From assembly GCF_027923225.1 (NCBI RefSeq), contig NZ_BSDI01000001.1:163946-227945 (forward strand): a DNA stretch of 64,000 bases. Direction: 5' to 3'. A program made the position numbers and the translations under genes. The notes below the pieces were generated by a model. The model worked only from the letters and a program-made list of their open reading frames with translations. It made no database searches and was not told where the DNA came from. Positions 31,476 through 38,864 of this stretch are shown here, piece after piece (positions within the stretch are counted from its first letter, which is position 1; every line of letters starts with the position of its first letter). This DNA comes from Phytohabitans aurantiacus. GTDB lineage: Bacteria > Actinomycetota > Actinomycetes > Mycobacteriales > Micromonosporaceae.

Positions 31476-31550
31476 TTAGTCGCTGTCCTTCGGACCAGGC
31501 CCAGCCGGACCGCTAGGTCCGGGACCGGCAGGGCCGGACGGGTGCGTCAT
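31476..31550 (-). CDS. Possible 24-residue Gly-Pro-Ser repeat peptide
   Basis: An ATG overlaps the excisionase stop (TGATG at 31548-31552) and a frame of 24 residues with collagen-like triplets (SGPAGPGPSGPAGPGP) follows to TAA. It may be translated by coupling, or may be a leader. No ribosome site of its own is seen and homology is untestable by eye, so confidence is low. Confidence 0.25.
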   Translation of the reverse strand: MTHPSGPAGPGPSGPAGPGPKDSD

Positions 31551-31828
31551 CACGCCGCCGACGTAGCGGCCGCCAGCCGCTGCTCGGCCGCGTCGTCGCG
31601 GAGCTTCCTCGCGTAGATGTGCAGCGACTCCACGACGACGAGCCGGCGGCGCCCCTTGTTGACGCCCTCCAGGTCGCCGTCGTCCATGAGCCGATAGATC
31701 TCGCGCCGGCTCAGCGAGAGGGCCAGCGCTGCGTCATCGACGCTGACGAAGATCGCGGGCACCGCCGGCTGGCGGCGCGAGTCCTGAGTGCCACGTGCAG
31801 GACTGGATGTGTCTGGAGTGCCGTGCAT
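31550..31828 (-). CDS. xis: Excisionase-like helix-turn-helix protein
   Basis: The protein has 92 residues from ATG 31828 (an upstream GTG is possible). The core FVSVDDAALALSLSRREIYR followed by LMDDGDLEGVNKGRRRLVVV is the winged-helix form of MerR/excisionase proteins (HTH_17), and SLHIYARKL closes it. It lies 1.3 kb from the integrase, transcribed the opposite way. It should bend attachment-site DNA and favour prophage excision. Confidence 0.75.
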   Translation of the reverse strand: MHGTPDTSSPARGTQDSRRQPAVPAIFVSVDDAALALSLSRREIYRLMDDGDLEGVNKGRRRLVVVESLHIYARKLRDDAAEQRLAAATSAA

Positions 31829-31897
31829 GGCACCACAGTAGATCAGTGCCACGCGCGGCACCGCTCATACTTTCGGACAGTTTTTTGGATCACCTGA

Positions 31898-31935
31898 TTG
31901 CCCTACCGTGTGGGCATGCGCGTACTAAGAATCGC
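31898..31935 (+). promoter_or_regulatory. Possible promoter for the XRE-type regulator
   Basis: TTGCCC at 31898-31903 and the box TACTAAGAAT starting at 31923 are spaced 19 bp. The region 31862-32035 separates the leftward excisionase gene from the rightward regulator, so it should hold the divergent lysogeny/lysis switch. A single GGACA half-site (31875-31879) like those near cutA occurs here, but no full palindrome. Weak evidence only. Confidence 0.3.
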
Positions 31936-32035
31936 TGGCACACGCAGACACGACACGACACATCCAGGGTGCCGCAGACGGGACTTATCCCGCCCACGGG
32001 ACTCACGTCCCCCGTATGGCACCTACCGTCGTACC

Positions 32036-32461
32036 GTGCAAGCCCGGCCGTCACTCAAGGCACGTCAGGTCGCATTCAGTCGCTTCGTACGGCGGGCGCT
32101 CGACGACGCCTTGATGCATCGCGGCTGGAATCAGGTGACGGTTCTCGAAAAGACCGGCACCAAGAAGAGCACACTGCACCGCTGGTTGCGCGGCGACTGG
32201 ACGGAGGACCCGAAAGCGGGTCAGGTGCTCGACTTCTGTGACGGCCTCGACATCCCGCCGGCGGCCGCGTTCCTGATCTTGTGGCCAGGCAAGCGCGACC
32301 GCTCGCCGATGCCAGGGCCGCCGCCGATGGACCCGGACGTCGAGCTGGTGCTGCGCCGCCTGGTCGACCCCAAGGTCACGGAGCAGGAGAAATACCACAT
32401 CCGCGAGACTCTGCGGGCTCTGGCACGCCGTCCCGGGCCGCCGTCACAACGTGCCAGCTGA
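32036..32461 (+). CDS. XRE-type HTH regulator (candidate phage repressor)
   Basis: There are 141 residues from GTG 32036; earlier codons are possible but lie in the promoter region and lack ribosome sites, so translation may be leaderless. The HTH core is RGWNQVTVLEKTGTKKSTLH at about residues 30-50, followed by WLRGDWTEDPKAGQVLDFCD, typical of small Cro/C1-like proteins. The C-terminus is charged. Its divergent position relative to the early operon and excisionase makes it the best candidate for the lysogeny repressor. Confidence 0.65.
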   Translation: MQARPSLKARQVAFSRFVRRALDDALMHRGWNQVTVLEKTGTKKSTLHRWLRGDWTEDPKAGQVLDFCDGLDIPPAAAFLILWPGKRDRSPMPGPPPMDPDVELVLRRLVDPKVTEQEKYHIRETLRALARRPGPPSQRAS

Positions 32462-32602
32462 TTCGGTGGATCAATACCACCCAAACGTCTGACCTCAGAC
32501 AGTAACCACCACGGCTACCTTTCGTTACCTTCGACTTCACCCCAGCGGGGGCATACGCAGGGGCGACCCTTAGTCAGCAAGTCGCTAGGAGGCCGACCCA
32601 GC

Positions 32603-33052
32603 ATGCTGTCTGAAACCATGCCCACTCAGGACATCCGAATCGACCGCCGCCGCGAGGACCGCCGCCAGATAGGGCTCGACGTCCTATTCGGACTCGTCGC
32701 TTTCTTGTGGTGCGGTGCGGCAATGATCGTCGCCCTGACGTGGGACTGGCACACAGCAGTACTCGCGAACGCAGCCTTGCTCTGCGCCGGCGTCGTTTCG
32801 GTCGTCACCGTGCAGCTCGCCGTCTCCTGGGCCTCACAGAGGCGGTGGCGGCGGCGGCACGACCGAGCAGAGCGGCAAGCGGAGCAGCGGCACCGCGAGC
32901 TGGCCAGAGGCTTGGCCGCACTTGCGGCACAGGTCGAGCAGCTCGGCACCACTACCGGCGCAAAGCGCTGGATGGACTGGGCGCAGGAAGTCGCGAGCCA
33001 GGAGTACGGCCAGGAGAACCTGGTGCCGTTCCCGGCGCGGCACGAAAGGTAG
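32603..33052 (+). CDS. Two-pass membrane protein with coiled-coil tail
   Basis: The 149-residue product has two membrane helices (VLFGLVAFLWCGAAMIVALT near residues 27-46, AVLANAALLCAGVVSVVTVQ near 52-72), then a basic and coiled C-terminal tail (QRRWRRRHDRAERQAEQRHR). ATG 32603 has AGGAGG upstream. Lies between the regulator and the integrase. A superinfection-exclusion role is possible but unproven. The gap 32462-32602 holds no other gene. Confidence 0.55.
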   Translation: MLSETMPTQDIRIDRRREDRRQIGLDVLFGLVAFLWCGAAMIVALTWDWHTAVLANAALLCAGVVSVVTVQLAVSWASQRRWRRRHDRAERQAEQRHRELARGLAALAAQVEQLGTTTGAKRWMDWAQEVASQEYGQENLVPFPARHER

Positions 33053-33080
33053 CTCTACCTCAAGATCCGAGGAGTAGAGC

Positions 33081-34517
33081 ATGGGGCGACAACCCAACCG
33101 CAGACCCAAGATTCGCCCATACGGCGACCGCTGGCGTATCGACGTCACTGTCGGCACCAAGCCCGACGGGAGCCTTGACCGCCGAAAGCTGACCGGAAAG
33201 ACTGCCGCCGCAGTGGCGGCCAAGTACGACGCGCTCGCGGAGCAACTCGGCCAGGGCCACGTGCCCGAGATCGGCACCGCACCGACAGTCGCTGAGTGGC
33301 TCCGGCACTGGCTCCAGAACATCGTCAAACCCAACCGCCGATACAAGACGTACGCGGCATACAAGCCGATCATCGAGACGCACCTGATTCCGCGCATCGG
33401 GCAATGGCGCCTGGCCGGAACGACGCGGCTAATCCAGCCCGAACACGTCGAGCAGGCGTACACCGACCTCCGTGAGGCGGGGATGGCTCCGGCCTACGTC
33501 CTCCAATGCCACAGGGTGCTGAGCCGGGCGCTGAAGGTCGCACACCGGCGCGGTCGCGCCGCCCGGAACGTCTGCGCCCTGATCGATGCTCCCGACGGCA
33601 CCGCCAAGCGGATCAAGCCTCTCGACCTGGACGCAGTCAAGAAGGTCTTGATGGCCATCGTCAACGACCGCCTGGAGGCTCGCTGGCTGATCGCGCTCAT
33701 GCTTGGCCTGCGACAGGGAGAGGTGCTCGGGCTTCGCTGGTCCCAGATTCATCTCGATGGGGAAGCGCCCTACCTGGAGCTGGAGAAACAGGCTCAGCGG
33801 CGTACCTGGCGGCACGGGTGCAAGGACCCGGCCGCCTGCGCGGCGCAGCGGTGCCGGCAGAAGCCCTGCCCGCGTCGCTGGGAGCATGGATGTGCCGACC
33901 CAGGTGTCTGCAAGGGGCGGCCACACTACTGCCCGCAGCGGCAGGTCCTGCCGGGCTGCTCGCGACACTCTCGGCCATGTCCGCCACTCTGCCCGCCAGG
34001 GTGCACTGACCACGCCCGTGGGTGCCCGGATCGCACCGGCGGCGGCATCGTCGATGTCGACCTCAAGACGGACAGCGTGCGGCCGCTCGCGCTCGATCCC
34101 ATGCTGGTCGCCGCGCTGCGACGCCACCGCGATCAACAGGAATCGGAGCGACAGGACGCCGGCCCGGTCTGGGTCGAGCACGACCTGGTGTTCTGCCAGT
34201 CCACCGGCGCACGGCTCGACTCCCGCCAGGACCACGCCCTGTGGGAACAGGTGCTCGTGAACGCCGGCGTACCGGACGCGCGGCTGCACGCTGCCCGACA
34301 CACCGCCGGAACCATGCTTGTGGCAACCGGGACAGACATCCGCGTTGTCCAGGAGATCCTCGGGCATGCGCGAATCACGACGACCCAGCGGTACGTCGAC
34401 CCCAGCGAGGCAATGAAGCGGCAGGCAGTCGCGCGGCTGGGTGAGATGCTCGCATCGGGCGAGGTAGCCCTGACGCTACTGCGGCCATCTGGTGCGGCCG
34501 TCCCGGGACCGACGTGA
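33081..34517 (+). CDS. int: Tyrosine-type integrase with cysteine-rich insertion
   Basis: There are 478 residues. An AP2-like/DNA-binding N-terminal domain (residues 10-60) and core-binding domain (65-165, PTVAEWLRHWLQNIVKPNRR) precede the catalytic domain with R211 (LGLRQGEVLGLRW), H403-R406 (LHAARH), H429 (ILGHA) and Y438 (TTTQRYVDPS). Residues 247-315 are an insertion holding 12 cysteines and five histidines between the Arg box and the His-x-x-Arg box; it probably binds zinc. Located beside attR, it catalyses recombination between attP and the tRNA-Phe site. The stop lies 20 bp before the attR repeat. Confidence 0.92.
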   Translation: MGRQPNRRPKIRPYGDRWRIDVTVGTKPDGSLDRRKLTGKTAAAVAAKYDALAEQLGQGHVPEIGTAPTVAEWLRHWLQNIVKPNRRYKTYAAYKPIIETHLIPRIGQWRLAGTTRLIQPEHVEQAYTDLREAGMAPAYVLQCHRVLSRALKVAHRRGRAARNVCALIDAPDGTAKRIKPLDLDAVKKVLMAIVNDRLEARWLIALMLGLRQGEVLGLRWSQIHLDGEAPYLELEKQAQRRTWRHGCKDPAACAAQRCRQKPCPRRWEHGCADPGVCKGRPHYCPQRQVLPGCSRHSRPCPPLCPPGCTDHARGCPDRTGGGIVDVDLKTDSVRPLALDPMLVAALRRHRDQQESERQDAGPVWVEHDLVFCQSTGARLDSRQDHALWEQVLVNAGVPDARLHAARHTAGTMLVATGTDIRVVQEILGHARITTTQRYVDPSEAMKRQAVARLGEMLASGEVALTLLRPSGAAVPGPT

Positions 34518-34537
34518 TCTCTTTCATCGAAAATAGG

Positions 34538-34636
34538 AGAACGCCCACCGGCGTTTCCGCTGGTAGGCGCTCGGTAGCCCGGCGAAAGGCTATGTGGCCA
34601 GGGGCGGGGTCGAACCGCCGACCTTCCGATTTTCAG
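34538..34636. repeat. attR: right copy of the 99-bp attachment repeat
   Basis: Identical to 273-371 except at 34574. It runs from position 33 of the tRNA-Phe gene (first base of the anticodon loop) through its 3' end and terminator. Because the phage copy restores both tRNA and terminator, the tRNA at 34595-34668 is functional after integration. The attB core is therefore in the anticodon loop of tRNA-Phe. Confidence 0.92.
34542..34569 (-). terminator. Terminator of the tRNA operon, inside attR
   Basis: On the minus strand the arms around TTTC/GAAA pair 12 of 13 positions with one G-U pair, followed by the T-rich TTCTCCTATTTTC. It lies 25 bases after the tRNA-Phe 3' end. The attL copy at 277-304 could also end transcription leaving the prophage. 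Confidence 0.6.
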
Positions 34637-34668
34637 TCGGACGCTCGTACCAACTGAGCTACCTGGCC
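34595..34668 (-). tRNA. tRNA-Phe (anticodon GAA)
   Basis: Reading the minus strand, acceptor GGCCAGG pairs with CCTGGCC, D arm GCTC-GAGC, anticodon arm CCGA-loop CTGAAAA, and T arm with GTTCGAC. The loop reads TGAAAAT with GAA anticodon. CCA is not encoded. The discriminator is A. The 3' part from position 33 is supplied by the prophage. Confidence 0.95.
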
Positions 34669-34673
34669 TTAAG

Positions 34674-34747
34674 CGGTCCTGACGGGACTTGAACCCGCGA
34701 CCTCCGCCTTGACAGGGCGGCGAGCACTCCAACTGCTCCACAGGACC
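34674..34747 (-). tRNA. tRNA-Asp (anticodon GTC)
   Basis: Minus strand gives acceptor GGTCCTG pairing CAGGACC with discriminator G, anticodon arm CCGCC-CTGTCAA-GGCGG (GTC) and T arm GCGGG-TTCAAGT-CCCGT. It lies between tRNA-Glu and tRNA-Phe, the usual actinobacterial order. Confidence 0.95.
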
Positions 34748-34772
34748 TTGCTCCTCCGGCTAGGCCGGACCG

Positions 34773-34845
34773 TGCCCCCAACGGGATTCGAACCCGTGCT
34801 ACCGCCTTGAAAGGGCGGCGTCCTGGGCCGCTAGACGATGAGGGC
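34773..34845 (-). tRNA. tRNA-Glu (anticodon TTC)
   Basis: Minus strand gives acceptor GCCCTCA against TGGGGGC (one T-G pair), anticodon arm CCGCC-CTTTCAA-GGCGG (TTC) and T arm ACGGG-TTCGAAT-CCCGT. First gene of the three-tRNA cluster. The next 140 bp (34846-34987) hold no gene that I recognise. Confidence 0.95.
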
Positions 34846-34987
34846 GGCCTCGCCATCATTGCACATGACAACTCTGGCAGCTGTGCTCCCATCCGGCCCC
34901 GCCGGAGGCTTCGAAAGCATACGCGACGCCGCACCCTCCATCCAAACCGGTTCCGGGCGCGTCACGTCCGAGTTCCGGAGAAGCAGG

Positions 34988-35824
34988 TCAGCGCAGCAGG
35001 GTGATGCCGTACTTGCGCTTGAGAGCCGGTATCAGCGACTTGCACGCGGCCACCGTGCCGGCTCGGTCTCCGCCGCCGTCGTGCAGCAGGATGATCGAGC
35101 CGGATCTGGTCTTGGACATGACGCGCTGCTTGATGGCCTCGGCACCCGGCTTTGACCAGTCGGTCGGGTCGACGTCCCAGTCCAGCGAGGTCATGCCCAA
35201 CTCGCGGGCGACCTTGACCGCCGCGGCGGTCCACATTCCACCCGGATGGCGGAAGTATTTGACCCGCGCACCGGGGACGGCGCGATGGATCTCCCGGTTG
35301 GTGGAGATCATGTTTGCCCTGATCTCCTGCTCCGCCTTGGTGCCGAGGTCGAACTCGTGGTGCCAGCTGTGGTTGCACAGCGTGTGACCCTCGCGCACGA
35401 TGCGTTTGATCAGGGCAGGGTTCTGCCGCACCTCGGTGCCGACCACGCAGAAGGTGGCCTTGACCTTGTTGGCCCGCAGCAGGTCGAGCACCTGCGGCGT
35501 CCACGACGGGTTGGGCCCGTCGTCGAAGGTCAGCGCCACCCCGCGGCTACCAGTCATCCGCCTTGTGCCGAACGGACCGACCTTGGACCGCGGGCCGGGC
35601 TTGGTGGTCTTCGTCGGCGCCGGCTTCTTGGGCGCCGCTGGAGCCCGGGACGGCGTGGCGGCTGGCGTCGGTGTCGGTGTCGGCGATGGCGAAACAGGCG
35701 CCGCGTGGTTGCCCAGCGCCTGGTGAGCCACGGTCTCGGTGGGCTGTCGACCCATGGCCCAGCGACCGCCGACAAGGATCGTCAGTACGAGCAGTGCGGC
35801 GGTGAACGCCCCACGTCGCGTCAT
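34988..35824 (-). CDS. Secreted polysaccharide deacetylase (NodB domain)
   Basis: There are 278 residues from ATG 35824 with GGGAG nearby. A signal or anchor helix (AALLVLTILVGG, residues 7-20) precedes a Pro/Thr/Lys linker to about residue 80, then the NodB domain: ALTFDDGPNPSWTPQVLDLL (motif 1, TFDDGP), HTLCNHSWHH (H-x-x-x-H zinc ligands, motif 2), KYFRHPGGMWTAAAVKVARE (motif 3, R-x-P), and LDWDVDPTDWSKPG and ILLHDGGG (motifs 4-5). It probably removes acetyl groups from peptidoglycan or a surface glycan. First chromosomal gene beyond the tRNAs. Confidence 0.9.
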   Translation of the reverse strand: MTRRGAFTAALLVLTILVGGRWAMGRQPTETVAHQALGNHAAPVSPSPTPTPTPAATPSRAPAAPKKPAPTKTTKPGPRSKVGPFGTRRMTGSRGVALTFDDGPNPSWTPQVLDLLRANKVKATFCVVGTEVRQNPALIKRIVREGHTLCNHSWHHEFDLGTKAEQEIRANMISTNREIHRAVPGARVKYFRHPGGMWTAAAVKVARELGMTSLDWDVDPTDWSKPGAEAIKQRVMSKTRSGSIILLHDGGGDRAGTVAACKSLIPALKRKYGITLLR

Positions 35825-35898
35825 CAGTGAGACTCCCGAGGGGTTCGGGAACAAAGCGACAACACGCTACTTGAGTGGCGCCCGAGAATCGAGGGCTT

Positions 35899-36780
35899 CT
35901 AGCCGACTAACGTCCGATTACTCAATAGGGTGAGTGCCGCGTCGAGGCTGTCTGGTCGTTCGATGACAACCGGCAGTTCGTCCCACCCCGGACCGGCCGC
36001 GATGATGAGAGGCGGACGGTGTTCACCCGATCGCAGCGCGTCAAGCTGGCGGGGGTCGGCGGTGGATTGTGAATGTGACCACACCACGACGGCGTCCGGG
36101 CCGGTACGCCGCACCGCTCCGGCGAGGGCGGATGGCGGCACGCGGGCACCGAGGAGCCGGCACGGCAGGCCCACCTCGGCGAGCGCGGCGGCCAGCGCCT
36201 CCAGCGGCAGGCTGTGCTGCTCCTCGTCGGCGCAGGCCAGGAGGATGCGGGGCGATCCCGCGTTCGCGGGCGGGCGGGCGACCGCGCCCAGCGCCTCGGA
36301 TACGCAGCGGGACAGCAGGTGCTCCACCTCGACGACCGCGTGCCGGTCTCCCACACCCACGAGGACCGGGCGCAGCAGGCCGTTCCAGGTGGCCACGACG
36401 CCGGAGGCTTCGATCGAGCGGTCGATGATCTCGCGCATCGCGGCCGCGTCGAGGCGCATCGCGGCGTGAGCGAGACCGCGGGCGGCATCGCCCGCCGCGC
36501 CTACGGCGATCACCCGCCCGCCACCATGTCGCCGGTCGACCACCTGCCGCGGGCCGGCGCCGCGCGCCCAGCGGGCCGCCTCAGCGGGCGCCACGCCCTC
36601 CGAGGTCAGCTCGCGCATCACGTCCAGACGGGCAAGATCTTCCTGGGTGTACCGGCGGTGGTGGCCCGGGACGTGCCCGCTCGGGCCGAGCCCGTACCGC
36701 TGGTGCCAGGTGCGAAGTGTGGTGACCGCCACACCGAGGCGGCGCGCCACCGCTCCCGCGCTCAGCCCGTCATCGGCCAC
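35899..36780 (-). CDS. litR: MerR-type regulator with cobalamin-binding-like C-terminus (LitR/CarH family)
   Basis: The product has 293 residues from GTG 36780 (11-bp overlap with idi). Residues 6-70 are a MerR winged helix (RRLGVAVTTLRTWHQRYGLG). Residues of about 125-150 (VATWNGLLRPVLVGVGDRHA) match the four-helix bundle with its conserved Trp, and 175-290 match a B12-binding Rossmann domain (RILLACADEEQHSLPLEALA). In CarH/LitR proteins, adenosyl-B12 senses light and the apo or photolysed form releases carotenoid genes. The histidine of the motif is present, while the following glycine is proline here. Its place in a crtI-idi operon next to crtB and a photolyase supports light regulation. 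Confidence 0.75.
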   Translation of the reverse strand: MADDGLSAGAVARRLGVAVTTLRTWHQRYGLGPSGHVPGHHRRYTQEDLARLDVMRELTSEGVAPAEAARWARGAGPRQVVDRRHGGGRVIAVGAAGDAARGLAHAAMRLDAAAMREIIDRSIEASGVVATWNGLLRPVLVGVGDRHAVVEVEHLLSRCVSEALGAVARPPANAGSPRILLACADEEQHSLPLEALAAALAEVGLPCRLLGARVPPSALAGAVRRTGPDAVVVWSHSQSTADPRQLDALRSGEHRPPLIIAAGPGWDELPVVIERPDSLDAALTLLSNRTLVG

Positions 36781-37336
36781 CCGACCGCTCCGCAGCGTCC
36801 TGGATGGAAGGCAGCGCCTCAACGACACCGCCGAGCCACGGCGCGTACGCCCTGGGCTGCTCCCGTAGCTCGGTGCGAACCTCGTCGAGCGGGACCCACC
36901 GCACGGCGGCCACCTCCTGCGGGTCGGGCCGCACCGGCACGTCGGCGTCGACCGCCCCGAGGAGCACGTGGTCGTACTCGTACTCCACCCGCCCGGTCGC
37001 CGGGTCCTCGGCGAAGTACCGGTACACGCCCACCTCGGTCAGCGCCACCGGGTCGAGGCCCAGCTCTTCGCCGAGCCGCTTGGTGGCCGCCGTGATCAGG
37101 TCTTCGCCCGGTGCCGGGTGCCCGCAGCAGGCGTTGGCCCAGCGCAGCGGGAAGCGGCTCTTGACCTGGGCGCGCTGCTGGAGCAGGAGGCGTCCGCCGG
37201 GATCGACGAGGACCACCGAGAACGCCCTGTGCAACTGCCCCGGCGCCTGGTGCGCGTCTTCCACAGTGGACGACCCGAGCGCCCGGCCAGCTTCGTCGAC
37301 GAGCTCCACCAGATGCAACGAGCGAGGATCCATCAT
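36770..37336 (-). CDS. idi: Isopentenyl-diphosphate delta-isomerase, type I
   Basis: There are 188 residues. Type I IDI motifs are present: LQQRAQVKSRFPLRWANACC then GHPAPGE with catalytic Cys at 71 (C-G-H-P), the Nudix-like EDLITAATKRLGEELGLDP at 78-96 for metal binding, and RVEYEYDHVLLG with the second catalytic acid near 120. It interconverts IPP and DMAPP for carotenoid precursor supply. The crtI stop is inside its ATG, so the two are coupled. Confidence 0.92.
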   Translation of the reverse strand: MMDPRSLHLVELVDEAGRALGSSTVEDAHQAPGQLHRAFSVVLVDPGGRLLLQQRAQVKSRFPLRWANACCGHPAPGEDLITAATKRLGEELGLDPVALTEVGVYRYFAEDPATGRVEYEYDHVLLGAVDADVPVRPDPQEVAAVRWVPLDEVRTELREQPRAYAPWLGGVVEALPSIQDAAERSGGR

Positions 37337-38799
37337 CGAGCGCCTCCCGTGACGCGGTGAGCGGCGAGCTTGCCGGAGATCAGCACCATGGGGACGCCGA
37401 CGCCCGGCTGCGTGCCCGAGCCGACGAAGACGACATTGTCCACTGTGGGATGGAGGTTACCGGGGCGGAACGGGCCGGTCTGCCGGAATGTGTGGGCCGC
37501 CCCGAACGGGGTACCCGCCGCTAGTCCGGAAGTCGCCCAGTCGGTGGGAGTCACGAGTTGCGCCACCTCGATGCCGTCCCGAAAACCCCGGTAGCCGCGC
37601 GCCTCCAGCACGTCGACCAGCTCGTCGGCGTACCGCTGGCGCAGGCCGCCCTCCCAGTCGAGCGGCTGGCGGTGAGCGAGGTGCGGTACGGGTGCGAGCA
37701 CGTAGTACGCGTGCCGCCCGCCGGGTGCGCCGGCCGGCGGGCGCGTGACGAGCAGCGAGGGGTCTGACATGAGCTCGCCGCGCCGGATCACCTCGTCGAA
37801 GGTGCCGCGCCAGGCCCGTCCGAAGTGGAGGTTGTGGTGCGCGATCCGGCTGTACTCCTGCGTGGAACCCACGTGCAGCACGACGCACGACGGCGAGTAG
37901 CGCAGCGGGCGCGGGCGTGCCCCCGACAGTGCCCACGCGACCGGCAGGTCGGGGTTGAGGACCACGACGTCGGCGGGGATGCGCTCACCATCGGCGGTGC
38001 GGACCCCGACGGCGCGCCCGCCCGCGGTCTCGACCCCGGTGACCGTGGTGCCGTACCGGATTGTCACGCCGTGCTTCTCCGCCGCGCCGGCCATGGCGCG
38101 CGGCACCGCGTGGATGCCGCCTTCGGGGAAGTAGACGCCGGCGACGGAGTCGAGGTATGCGATGACCGCGTAGATGGCGAGCGCGTCATGCGGCGACAGG
38201 CCGGCATACATCGCCTGGAACGAGAAGATCCGCCGCGTGCGCGGGTCGGCGAAGAACTGGTCGATCTTGCTCTGGAGCCGCCGGAACCCGCCCATCCACA
38301 GCAGTTTCAGCAGGTTGAGAGTGACCAGGTCGCGCGGGGAGTCGAAGTTGCGCTCGATGAAGTCGGCCCGCTCCAGCCGCCACAGCTGCCGCGCGAAGTC
38401 GACGAACCGCAGATATCCGTCGGCCTCCCGCGGCCCGCACACCCGCCCGATCTCCGCCGCCATCCGAGCGGTATCGGTGATCACGTCGAGCGTGGACCCG
38501 TCGGGGTAGTGGGCGCGGTAGGCGGGGTCGAGAGGCGTGAGCCGGAGCCAGTCGGAGAGCCGCTCGCCGACCGCGCCGAGCGCCTCTTCGAGCAGGTCAG
38601 GCATGGTGAGCACGGTCGGTCCGGTGTCGAACTCGTATCCGCCGACCGCGAGCCGCCCGGCCCGACCGCCCGGCACCGGCTCGCGCTCGAGCACGGTGAC
38701 CTGCCGGCCGGCGCCGGCCAGGTGCAGGGCGCACGCCAGCCCGCCGAGGCCGGCACCGACGACGATCACCCGATCGGTCGGCCCGCTCACTCTTCGCAT
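37333..38799 (-). CDS. crtI: Phytoene desaturase
   Basis: There are 488 residues. FAD-binding Rossmann motif RVIVVGAGLGGLACALHLAG at 10-29 followed by EREPVPGGRAGRL; the central region has FEFDTGPTVLTMP-like GYEFDTGPTVL, a substrate loop near 160-200, and the C-terminal bacterial-type phytoene desaturase signature VGSGTQPGVGVPMVLISGKL near 462-481. It desaturates phytoene toward lycopene. Divergent from crtB across 65 bp and upstream of coupled idi and litR. Confidence 0.92.
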   Translation of the reverse strand: MRRVSGPTDRVIVVGAGLGGLACALHLAGAGRQVTVLEREPVPGGRAGRLAVGGYEFDTGPTVLTMPDLLEEALGAVGERLSDWLRLTPLDPAYRAHYPDGSTLDVITDTARMAAEIGRVCGPREADGYLRFVDFARQLWRLERADFIERNFDSPRDLVTLNLLKLLWMGGFRRLQSKIDQFFADPRTRRIFSFQAMYAGLSPHDALAIYAVIAYLDSVAGVYFPEGGIHAVPRAMAGAAEKHGVTIRYGTTVTGVETAGGRAVGVRTADGERIPADVVVLNPDLPVAWALSGARPRPLRYSPSCVVLHVGSTQEYSRIAHHNLHFGRAWRGTFDEVIRRGELMSDPSLLVTRPPAGAPGGRHAYYVLAPVPHLAHRQPLDWEGGLRQRYADELVDVLEARGYRGFRDGIEVAQLVTPTDWATSGLAAGTPFGAAHTFRQTGPFRPGNLHPTVDNVVFVGSGTQPGVGVPMVLISGKLAAHRVTGGAR

Positions 38800-38864
38800 G
38801 GCGACGAGGGTACCCTAGGCGGAGAGTTGCGTCGATTACTGAGTCGATTGGCGGTGAGGTAGCG
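38800..38864. promoter_or_regulatory. Shared promoter region of crtI and crtB
   Basis: The 65 bp between the two divergent starts must hold both promoters. It contains the palindrome GGGTACCC (38808-38815) and GTCGATT twice at a 12-bp interval (38831 and 38843), candidate operators for LitR. The right-hand copy is close to the crtB start, with GAGGT as its ribosome site. Binding is inferred only from position. Confidence 0.45.

Noticed and set aside
31898..32035. Long N-terminus for the XRE-type repressor from ATG 31898
   Set aside because: The added residues are arginine-rich nonsense over a probable promoter; GTG 32036 gives the normal family length.
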